Source: an uncultured Gammaproteobacteria bacterium (GTDB lineage Bacteria > Pseudomonadota > Gammaproteobacteria > GCA-002705445 > GCA-002716945). Taken from it: a stretch of DNA of 5,107 nt. Below the pieces are notes generated by a model. The model was not told the DNA's origin and did not search any database. It saw nothing but the letters and a program-made list of their open reading frames with translations. A program made the translations under genes and the position numbers. Below, in pieces: positions 1-5,107 of this stretch. The stretch is from NCBI GenBank assembly GCA_913043035.1, contig CAJWMM010000055.1, forward strand, positions 1 through 5,107, read 5' to 3'. Every line of letters starts with the position of its first letter. The first letter of the stretch is position 1.

Positions 1-474
1 CTAAAGAATTATCAAATACCTCATATTATAGTAGTGAATAAAATTGACTTATTAAATAAAAATCAGATTAATCAGTATAAAAAGTATGTAGAATATTTTT
101 CACACTTAAGTAGTAATGCTCCTTGTATCTATCTATCAGCCAGCATGAGAAAGAATATTAGTGAATTAAAGAGCGAGATATATACTTTAGCGTCAAAACT
201 TGATCAGCGTTTTAAATCATCTTTTTTAACGAAGATCCTTAATGATGCCGTGGATTCTCACCCACTACCGATGTCAAATAATAAGAAAATCAAACTGAAG
301 TTTGCTCAGCAAGCAAAATCTGATCAACTTATTATTACAATCCATGGAAACAGGGTGAGTAAGATTCCAAAAACATATGATAAATACCTATGTGGTTTTT
401 TTGCAGATAAGTTATCGATTCGAGGTGTTCCAATAAAAATAGTTTATAGTAAACAAGAAAACCCATTCATATGA
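1..474 (+). CDS. der: Ribosome-biogenesis GTPase Der (EngA), C-terminal part, 5' end outside window
   Basis: The frame is open from the first base and gives 157 visible residues, so the gene starts upstream; the GTG at 34 is an internal Val codon, not a start. The visible part begins at the end of the second GTPase domain. The G4 motif NKID is at visible residues 13-16 and a G5-like SAS follows at 46-48. The C-terminal KH-like domain runs from about residue 70 to the end, with family blocks such as LTKILNDAV, KIKLKFAQQ, IHGNRVSKIP and RGVPIKI. Der is a tandem-GTPase protein that binds the large ribosomal subunit and is needed for its maturation. The protein stops right after ENPFI and so lacks the Lys/Arg-rich tail that follows ENPYA in E. 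coli Der. The stop codon (472-474) lies inside the palindrome at 461-480. The identification is secure because several blocks align in order. Confidence 0.95.
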   Translation, partial: LKNYQIPHIIVVNKIDLLNKNQINQYKKYVEYFSHLSSNAPCIYLSASMRKNISELKSEIYTLASKLDQRFKSSFLTKILNDAVDSHPLPMSNNKKIKLKFAQQAKSDQLIITIHGNRVSKIPKTYDKYLCGFFADKLSIRGVPIKIVYSKQENPFI

Positions 475-486
475 ATGGGTCTCTTG
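454..486. terminator. Probable bidirectional terminator hairpin between converging der and DUF4242 genes
   Basis: Bases 461-480 are a perfect palindrome with half-site ACCCATTCAT. Five more pairs (CAAGA at 454-458 with TCTTG at 482-486) extend it across a small internal bulge. Read on the minus strand, the core stem is followed by a T-rich tail (TTTCTTGTTT, complement of 451-460), so it looks like an intrinsic terminator for the queF/M23/DUF4242 genes. On the plus strand the tail (CTCTTGATTT) is weaker. The der stop codon lies inside the right arm. The palindrome is seen directly; the terminator role is inferred from the convergent layout. A protein-binding operator is possible but less likely here. 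Confidence 0.65.
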
Positions 487-504
487 ATTTAAGTCAATTA
501 CTAT

Positions 505-777
505 TTATCCAGCTGTTTTTGGACTAATAACATTCTTCACTTCTGATATGCTATTTGCAGGAAATCCACCTGTATCAGCATGTTGTTTAATTAGTTCTTC
601 ATTATCTGCGTTATAAACACAGTAAACTTTATCACCAGTTACATAACTATGAACCCATTCAATGCCAGTACCCATATCTTTTAAGATACCGCATGATTTT
701 TGAGAAATTCCTTGTAAATCATCTTGTGTAAGATCTCCAGCCCCAGGTATTTCTCTTTCTATAACATATTGTGGCAT
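505..777 (-). CDS. DUF4242 family small protein (SCO4226-like), function unclear
   Basis: This complete 90-residue protein matches the DUF4242 family as I know it: an N-terminal YVIEREIPGAG, then QKSCGIL, WVHSYVTGDKVYCVY, and a C-terminal HADTGGFPANSISEV. Family members are small ferredoxin-like alpha/beta proteins. One, Streptomyces SCO4226, has been reported to bind nickel, but most have no assigned role. Candidate metal or redox residues here are C29, H43, C53 and H66. No signal peptide or membrane segment is visible, so it should be cytoplasmic. The start is well supported: AAGGAGGT lies 5 bases upstream of ATG on the minus strand. The gene lies 62 bp downstream of the M23 gene in the same direction and may be the last gene of that transcript, or have its own weak promoter in the gap. 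I would not extend the nickel role to this protein without testing. Confidence 0.85.
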   Translation of the reverse strand: MPQYVIEREIPGAGDLTQDDLQGISQKSCGILKDMGTGIEWVHSYVTGDKVYCVYNADNEELIKQHADTGGFPANSISEVKNVISPKTAG

Positions 778-783
778 TTTAAC

Positions 784-791
784 CTCCTTTA
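784..791 (-). promoter_or_regulatory. Strong Shine-Dalgarno sequence of the DUF4242 gene
   Basis: The minus strand reads TAAAGGAGGTTAAAATG, a near-perfect anti-16S complement (AGGAGG) about 5 bases from the ATG. It is the best ribosome binding site in the window; smc has only AGGG and ligA has none. This suggests the small protein is translated efficiently and fixes its start codon. Confidence 0.8.
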
Positions 792-839
792 TTTGATATT
801 ACTATTTTGCTCTTAATCTTCTCCATCTTCAAGCGGAAA

Positions 840-1661
840 CTAGTGAATAATTGTATTGTTTATGAAGATCATTGGATCGACGTATACAGAATTGAGGGTT
901 ACAGACCAGTGCAAGTGAGACCCAGTTGATTTCCCAGTGTTGCCAACATGACCTATAATATCTCCTTTATTAACATAATCACCTATGTTGACTTTTATAC
1001 TGTCCATATGGATAAAAATACTCTTAAGGTTCATGCCATGATCCATGTAGACAAATTTTCCATTATAAAAAAAATCACCTGTTAATAGCACTATACCAGA
1101 AGAAGGCGCAATAATATTTGTTCCAGTTTTGGCTGCAAAGTCTACTCCATTATGATAGTTACCTCTTTTGTTATTATAAAATCTATTAGTCCCAAATACA
1201 CCAGAGATTCGTCCAATAACTGGGAAAATGAAGTTAGTATCAATATCATTTGATATCCATTTACTTCTTGCTGAATTTAAAATATTTTTTTCTTTAACAA
1301 TTCTTTCTATCACAGCATCATCCGGTTCCGTGAATATTTTAGAAATATTAATATATTGCTTACCAAAATATTTTTTTTTAAGTATCAGCGTTATAATATA
1401 ATCATCATTTCCATTTTTAAGAATTATTTGTTTAGTGTTTGGATCAATATCTCTAGGAATACCAAACAGTAAATAATAACTATTATTTTTTTTCACGGTT
1501 GGCACTTTCATATCAAAGTAATAAAAGCCATTTTGAAACTGATCAGAGCTTATTTCCTCCACATAAATACCACCAGGATAGGTAAATTCTTGATTTATTT
1601 CAGTTGCTAAAACCTGATTAAATGCGAAAGCTACTATAAAAAAGCTAATTAGTAATTTCAT
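840..1661 (-). CDS. Secreted M23 family metallopeptidase (LytM-like peptidoglycan endopeptidase)
   Basis: This complete 273-residue protein carries a signal peptide: MKLLI, a hydrophobic stretch to about residue 18, and a VLA cleavage motif ending at A19. Residues about 28-130 form the N-terminal region typical of a proteobacterial M23 subfamily, including YPGGIYV near residue 28 and LLFGIPRDI near 64. The M23/LytM domain covers about 145-268. Its zinc ligands are visible as H170 and D174 (HNGVD) and H251 (second His of HLHW, 249-252). H218 (IFIHMD) and H249 are the expected catalytic or transition-state histidines. All key residues are present, so it should be an active zinc endopeptidase cutting peptide cross-links in periplasmic peptidoglycan; substrate specificity cannot be read from sequence. 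The ATG overlaps the queF stop as ATGA, which implies translational coupling, and no separate ribosome binding site is evident. No lipobox is seen. Confidence 0.93.
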   Translation of the reverse strand: MKLLISFFIVAFAFNQVLATEINQEFTYPGGIYVEEISSDQFQNGFYYFDMKVPTVKKNNSYYLLFGIPRDIDPNTKQIILKNGNDDYIITLILKKKYFGKQYINISKIFTEPDDAVIERIVKEKNILNSARSKWISNDIDTNFIFPVIGRISGVFGTNRFYNNKRGNYHNGVDFAAKTGTNIIAPSSGIVLLTGDFFYNGKFVYMDHGMNLKSIFIHMDSIKVNIGDYVNKGDIIGHVGNTGKSTGSHLHWSVTLNSVYVDPMIFINNTIIH

Positions 1662-2047
1662 TTATTTTCTAGAATATTATTATTATCTTTCCAGTTTTTC
1701 TTATTGTATTTAGTTGTTATAGTCGTAATAATGCCACCACGTACTTTCCAGTATCCAATTACAGACATATACCTTGGCTTTATTAAATTTACCAAATCGT
1801 TAAGAATCTGATTAGTATTATCCTCATGGAATGCACCTATGTCTCGGAATGCTGCCATATACAATTTTAGTGATTTTAACTCAACACATTTTTTGTCTGG
1901 TACGTAGTTTATTTCAAATTCTGCAAAATCAGGTTGACCTGTCAATGGGCATAAACACGTAAACTCTGGGATATCCATGGTAATAAGATAATCATTGTTT
2001 TTTGATGGATTTTCAAATGTCTCAAGTATATCTTTGTGTAGGGTCAT
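1658..2047 (-). CDS. queF: NADPH-dependent 7-cyano-7-deazaguanine (preQ0) reductase QueF, short unimodular type
   Basis: QueF reduces the nitrile of preQ0 to the aminomethyl group of preQ1, using two NADPH, in queuosine tRNA modification in the cytoplasm. The 129-residue protein shows the catalytic cysteine C33 in TCLCPLTGQPDF, the aspartate D40 seven residues later, the QueF signature ELKSLKLY at 56-63 (NADPH-binding region), and FHED at 73-76 with H74 and E75. The Cys-Asp and Cys-His spacings (7 and 41) equal those I recall for Bacillus subtilis QueF (C55, D62, H96). It is the short, single-module form rather than the long two-module form of E. coli, and slightly shorter than B. subtilis QueF. 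The start is supported by AAGGAG about 8 bases upstream. It is first in the minus-strand cluster, and its TGA stop overlaps the M23 start. No preQ1-riboswitch-like structure fits in the short leader. Confidence 0.95.
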   Translation of the reverse strand: MTLHKDILETFENPSKNNDYLITMDIPEFTCLCPLTGQPDFAEFEINYVPDKKCVELKSLKLYMAAFRDIGAFHEDNTNQILNDLVNLIKPRYMSVIGYWKVRGGIITTITTKYNKKNWKDNNNILENK

Positions 2048-2069
2048 TTAGTTATCTCCTTATAGTAGT

Positions 2070-2075
2070 ATTATA
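2070..2075 (-). promoter_or_regulatory. Candidate -10 box for the queF / M23 transcript
   Basis: The minus strand has a consensus TATAAT here, 22 bases upstream of the queF ATG, which would give a leader of only about 16 nt containing the AAGGAG site. No good -35 hexamer is found at 16-18 bp spacing. In DNA this AT-rich, TATAAT occurs often by chance, so the call rests mainly on its position. Confidence 0.4.
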
Positions 2076-2088
2076 GCGTAGATAATAT

Positions 2089-2094
2089 TATAAT
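2089..2094 (+). promoter_or_regulatory. Candidate -10 box for the smc-ligA transcript
   Basis: A consensus TATAAT lies 17 bases before the smc ATG. If used, transcription would begin near 2101, leaving an extremely short leader with the weak AGGG (2101-2104) as the only Shine-Dalgarno element. No convincing -35 box precedes it. It overlaps the place where a -35 for the divergent queF promoter would be, so the two promoters might interfere with each other. Confidence 0.4.
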
Positions 2095-2111
2095 CTATTT
2101 AGGGTATTTTA

Positions 2112-4937
2112 ATGCGTTTAACAAAAATTAAATTAGCTGGATTCAAAACATTTGTAGACCCTACAACACTCCAATTTCCTAGTAACCTAACGGGTATCAT
2201 AGGACCCAATGGGTGTGGTAAATCTAACATAATCGATGCAATACGCTGGGTAATGGGTGAGTCATCTGCAAGGAATTTAAGAGGTGATTCTATGGAGGAT
2301 GTGATATTTTCTGGTTCTTCAGCGAGACATGAGGTTGGAAAGGCGTTTGTTGAACTCAACTTTGATAATTCTTTAAACACTCTTGATTCAAAATTTGCTA
2401 GATATTCTGAAATTGTAATTAAAAGGGAGGTTTCTCGTGATGGTAACTCGAATTACTATTTAAATAATACTCGTTGTAGAAGAAAGGACATAAGAGAGGT
2501 ATTTCTTGGAACAGGCCTAGGGCCTAGAAGTTATGCCATAATTGAACAGGGAATGATTAGCAAGCTAATTGATGCAAAACCAGATGAATTAAGAACGTAT
2601 TTAGAGGAAGCCGCTGGAATAAGTAAGTATAAAGAAAAAAGGAGAGAAACAGAGTTAAGACTTAAACATACTAGAGATAATCTAGATCGACTTAACGATA
2701 TTATGAAAGAAATAAACTCTCAGCTTAACAAACTGGAGAGACAAGCAAAGCTAGCAAGCGAATATAGAGTACTTAAAGATAAAGAACGTGAAACTAAAAT
2801 TTCTCTGATATCACTTAAGTGGTGTAACTATGATAGCCAAATAGAAGGTCTTAACAGTACAATTCGGAAAATTGAATTAGAGAAAGAAAAAATACTTTCA
2901 CTCTTATCAACTCAAAATAAAGAAATTGAGAAACTAAGACAGAAAAGAAATGATGAACAAAGTAATTTTGACGAAATACAAAAAGATTTTTACAGAATAG
3001 GAAGTGACATCGCTAGTTGCGAAAAAGACATTGAACATAATTTAGAAAGCGAAGTTTCTCGAAAAGAAGCACTTAGTGAGTTACTTGATACTATTGAAAA
3101 CAATGTAAATGAAGTTGACGAAGAGGAAAAGAAATATAGTAAACTTCTAATATCAATTAAGGAATTAGAGTCTAAGATAAATGTTGGCACTAATGAGTTG
3201 TCAAAACTAGAAAAAGATAAAAAAGATACTAATTTTGCGATGCAAAATCTTCAATCGAAATATAATATTTTTATAACCGAGCAATCTGAAACTATCAAGG
3301 AGAAAGAGGTTGAAAAAGCTAAATATGATGCCTCGGAGAAATCACTCAACCTTTTGTCAAAACGACTGGGTATTCTAGAAACATTTTCAATGCATGATGA
3401 TGAGAAAAATGATAATAAAGATGAATTACTAAGTAGAGCATCTGATGTTCAAGAAAAAATCTCCGCATTATTGGTGGATTTTGATCGTCATGAAGATTCA
3501 GAGAAGAATTTGAATATAAAAAATTTCAAGATCAGTTTGAGATCAATTCTACAAATATTTAAAGGACTTTTTAATAACATCAAAACTCTAGTTAGATCTC
3601 AGAAAGATGAAATAAAAGATGTCAAGAAAAAAATAAACGACTACAAACAGACAAGCTCTGACTGCCAAGATAAAATCAATATCCTTGAGAAACAAATTGT
3701 TGAGCATGTGAAAAAGAAAGATAAATTTGATAAAGAAAGGATAGATTTAAAACAGATAATTGACAAAGTCGAGTGGAGTTACGACGAGTTACAGAAACTA
3801 CAAAATCAATTAAATGTTGAGGTATCAAAAAAAATATCTGAGAAAAATTCTATTGAAGCTAATATACAAAAACTCAAGGTTGCTATAAGTGATATGAATG
3901 ACAGAAAGCTTATTCTTCTCTCTACCGACGATAAAAAAGGTAAACCTACGAATAATATGAAAGATAAGTTGAAAATACTTCTTGATAATAAAAGCACAAA
4001 AGAACTGGAACTCAAAGCATCGAGAGAAGCAATAGAAAGTTATGATGAAAATGTGCTAAATATAGAAAATAAGAAAAATGACATCAACACGGAGATCAAC
4101 TCTATTAAGGAGGATCTTGAAAATAATAAAATTACTATAGGAGAAAAAACTGCTCAACGAGATTCTCTTCAAGAGAATAGCGATTTACCATCTGATGATA
4201 TATCTGAGGGTATTAAAAAAATTGATACTAAGTTGAAGCAAGTTGATATCGAAAAGAATTTAGAAAAATTACAATCAAAGATTACGTCTATGGGTGCAAT
4301 TAATTTAGCGGCAATAGATGAGCTTGAGGATCAGCAAGAAAGAAAAAAATATCTAGACTTACAATACAAAGATCTATCTGAGTCTATAAATACGCTAGAT
4401 AATGCTATTAAAAAGATCGATCAAGAAACAAAGACAAAATTTAAAGAGATATTTGATAGTATCAATTCTAACCTAAACAATTTTTTTAATAAGATATTTG
4501 GTGGCGGAAAAGCATATCTTGAACTGACAGATAACGATTTGCTAAACACAGGAGTAAATATCATGGCTAGGCCACCAGGGAAATTAGTAAAGAACATCAA
4601 CCTTCTTTCAGGTGGTGAGAAAGCAGGCACTGGTATCGCATTTGTCTTCTCTATTTTTAAGACAAACCCAGCACCATTTTGCCTTCTGGATGAAGTTGAT
4701 GCCCCATTAGATGATGCTAACAATAATAGATTTTGTAATGTTGTTAAAGAGATGTCTAAAGATGTTCAGTTTATTTTTATAACTCATAATAAACTCACTA
4801 TGGAATTAGCAGATATTCTTAGTGGTGTCACCATGAGAGAAGCAGGTGTTTCTAAACTAGTGTCTGTTAATATTAACGATGCTGTAAAGATTGCATCTAC
4901 GAGAGAAAATAACAATATATCGTCAAGACCGTCGTAA
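2112..4937 (+). CDS. smc: Chromosome segregation protein Smc, shortened form lacking a recognisable hinge domain
   Basis: Smc is the ATPase of the bacterial condensin complex (with ScpA/ScpB) that loops and organises chromosomal DNA. The N-terminal head has Walker A GPNGCGKS at 31-38, the Q-loop Gln146 in IIEQGMIS, and EEAAGISKYKE near 165-175. The C-terminal head has GAINLAAIDE from 728, FGGGKAYLEL near 796, the signature LSGGEKA at 832-838, Walker B with FCLLDE (D860, E861), the D-loop at 864-870 and the H-loop FITHN (H892). Coiled coil fills about 171-725. The protein is 941 residues against the usual 1150-1190. No SMC hinge is visible: residues 158-611 contain no proline, and residues 421-609 contain one glycine (G485). 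The signature is followed by GTG instead of the usual LTA or LTG. The frame is uninterrupted and both heads are intact, so it looks like a functional shortened protein rather than a pseudogene. The ATG is preceded by AGGG at 7 bases. The stop overlaps the ligA start. Confidence 0.95.
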   Translation: MRLTKIKLAGFKTFVDPTTLQFPSNLTGIIGPNGCGKSNIIDAIRWVMGESSARNLRGDSMEDVIFSGSSARHEVGKAFVELNFDNSLNTLDSKFARYSEIVIKREVSRDGNSNYYLNNTRCRRKDIREVFLGTGLGPRSYAIIEQGMISKLIDAKPDELRTYLEEAAGISKYKEKRRETELRLKHTRDNLDRLNDIMKEINSQLNKLERQAKLASEYRVLKDKERETKISLISLKWCNYDSQIEGLNSTIRKIELEKEKILSLLSTQNKEIEKLRQKRNDEQSNFDEIQKDFYRIGSDIASCEKDIEHNLESEVSRKEALSELLDTIENNVNEVDEEEKKYSKLLISIKELESKINVGTNELSKLEKDKKDTNFAMQNLQSKYNIFITEQSETIKEKEVEKAKYDASEKSLNLLSKRLGILETFSMHDDEKNDNKDELLSRASDVQEKISALLVDFDRHEDSEKNLNIKNFKISLRSILQIFKGLFNNIKTLVRSQKDEIKDVKKKINDYKQTSSDCQDKINILEKQIVEHVKKKDKFDKERIDLKQIIDKVEWSYDELQKLQNQLNVEVSKKISEKNSIEANIQKLKVAISDMNDRKLILLSTDDKKGKPTNNMKDKLKILLDNKSTKELELKASREAIESYDENVLNIENKKNDINTEINSIKEDLENNKITIGEKTAQRDSLQENSDLPSDDISEGIKKIDTKLKQVDIEKNLEKLQSKITSMGAINLAAIDELEDQQERKKYLDLQYKDLSESINTLDNAIKKIDQETKTKFKEIFDSINSNLNNFFNKIFGGGKAYLELTDNDLLNTGVNIMARPPGKLVKNINLLSGGEKAGTGIAFVFSIFKTNPAPFCLLDEVDAPLDDANNNRFCNVVKEMSKDVQFIFITHNKLTMELADILSGVTMREAGVSKLVSVNINDAVKIASTRENNNISSRPS
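3372..3611 (+). other. Non-canonical apex of the Smc coiled coil, in place of the hinge (Smc residues ~421-500)
   Basis: This coding segment lies at the centre of the coiled-coil region, about 250 residues from the N-terminal head and about 225 from the start of the C-terminal head block. The preceding LNLLSKRLGILE resembles the end of the first arm just before the hinge in other Smc proteins. What follows is an acidic, Asn/Asp-rich stretch (about 427-440), then a helix-like stretch, then a hydrophobic/amphipathic segment at 474-494 (ISLRSILQIF, KGLFNNIKTLV), and then the return arm. None of the usual hinge features (GV near the start, A.E..LG, multiple glycines) is present. The segment might form a short helical hairpin or an alternative dimer contact; that is inference. 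Confidence 0.6.
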
Positions 4938-5107
4938 TGTCCGAAAAAAAGATTACGAAAAAGTACTATCAAGCGCTTAAGAAAAAAATACAGATATTCT
5001 CGAAACAATATTATACATATGATTCACCGACAATATCTGATCATGAATTTGATGACCTTTATAGAGAGTTAAAATTAATTGAGGATAAAAATACAAGTTT
5101 TATCTCT
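4937..5107 (+). CDS. ligA: NAD+-dependent DNA ligase LigA, N-terminal fragment (3' end outside window)
   Basis: LigA seals nicks in duplex DNA using NAD+ and is essential in bacteria for Okazaki fragment joining. The 57 visible residues match the N-terminal domain Ia that binds the NMN half of NAD+. They contain the pattern YYTYDSPTISDHEFDDLYREL, split here as YYTYDSPTIS and DHEFDDLYREL, aligning with [21 protein letters not shown] of E. coli LigA. Relative to E. coli residues Y22, H23, D32, Y35 and D36, this protein has Y25, Y26, D35, F38 and D39; the Tyr and Phe replacements are conservative and seen in other LigA proteins. The ATG overlaps the smc stop as TAATG and no Shine-Dalgarno precedes it, so translation probably depends on reinitiation after smc. 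The domain order beyond residue 57 cannot be seen. Confidence 0.9.
   Translation, partial: MSEKKITKKYYQALKKKIQIFSKQYYTYDSPTISDHEFDDLYRELKLIEDKNTSFIS

Noticed and set aside
34..36. GTG at 34 as the start of a separate 146-residue gene
   Set aside because: The frame is open upstream to base 1, and the GTG codes for a Val directly before the NKID motif of Der, inside the GTPase domain.
778..839. Possible promoter or structured RNA in the 62-bp gap between the M23 and DUF4242 genes
   Set aside because: On the minus strand a TTGAAG and a CAAAAT lie 17 bp apart, but the match is weak and no stable hairpin is visible. It is insufficient for a feature call.
2099..2380. Minus-strand open frame covering the smc start
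   Set aside because: It lies antisense to the highly conserved Walker A region of smc, has no family resemblance, and is explained as a shadow of the coding frame.
2514..2527. Direct tandem repeat of GGCCTAG, unusually GC-rich for this window
   Set aside because: It encodes the conserved Smc motif TGLGPRS, so the protein sequence explains it. Two 7-bp copies alone are not evidence of a repeat element.
2990..4015. Minus-strand open frames at 2990-3190 and 3806-4015, rich in Ser, Phe and Leu
   Set aside because: They are antisense to Lys/Glu-rich coiled-coil codons, which read as Phe/Ser/Leu on the other strand. There is no ribosome binding site or recognisable domain.
2112..4937. Smc as a pseudogene or frameshifted remnant because of its short length
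   Set aside because: The frame is uninterrupted, both heads have all core ATPase motifs, and the missing length is confined to the middle of the coil, which is more consistent with a functional internal shortening.
4421..5008. Minus-strand open frames at 4421-4723 and 4784-5008
   Set aside because: They are antisense to the conserved Smc C-terminal head and the smc-ligA junction. The hydrophobic composition of the second comes from complementing Lys/Asn-rich codons, not from a real membrane protein.

Overview
This AT-rich window (GC looks like roughly one third) has very tight gene packing and most resembles a streamlined or host-associated gammaproteobacterium. The Smc head sequences (EQGMIS, EEAAGISKYKE, ARPPGK, PAPFCLLDEVDAPLDDAN, VQFIFITHNK) and the smc-ligA adjacency are of the gamma/betaproteobacterial type. 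The M23 peptidase also matches a proteobacterial subfamily carrying an N-terminal PGGI segment. I cannot name the genus from sequence alone.

Layout, left to right. Positions 1-474 (+) hold the 3' end of der (engA), a ribosome-biogenesis GTPase, cut by the window edge just before its NKxD motif. Its stop codon lies inside a perfect 20-bp palindrome (461-480), which probably works as a terminator shared with the converging minus-strand genes. Three minus-strand genes follow in the transcription order queF (2047-1658), M23 metallopeptidase (1661-840) and DUF4242 protein (777-505). queF and the peptidase overlap by ATGA. The DUF4242 gene is 62 bp further on and has its own strong ribosome binding site. 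A 64-bp gap (2048-2111) carries divergent promoter-like -10 boxes for queF and for smc. smc (2112-4937, +) is complete, and its stop overlaps the start of ligA by one base (TAATG). ligA runs off the right edge. There is no intergenic stretch over 65 bp, and I saw no RNA genes, mobile elements or CRISPR arrays.

The most unusual object is the Smc protein. It is 941 residues long, against about 1150-1190 for the family. It has intact Walker A, Q-loop, Walker B and H-loop motifs and recognisable proximal coiled coils, but no recognisable hinge domain. Its signature motif is intact in the LSGGEKA core and altered just after it. Residues 158-611 contain no proline and very few glycines, so the globular SMC hinge appears to be replaced by a short apex around residues 421-500. 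Also, zipA, often found between smc and ligA in gammaproteobacteria, is missing from that position.

The genes are mostly housekeeping: ribosome assembly (Der), queuosine tRNA modification (QueF), cell-wall hydrolysis (M23), chromosome organisation (Smc) and DNA joining (LigA). They do not form one pathway. The plausible functional links are translational coupling of queF to the peptidase gene and of smc to ligA.
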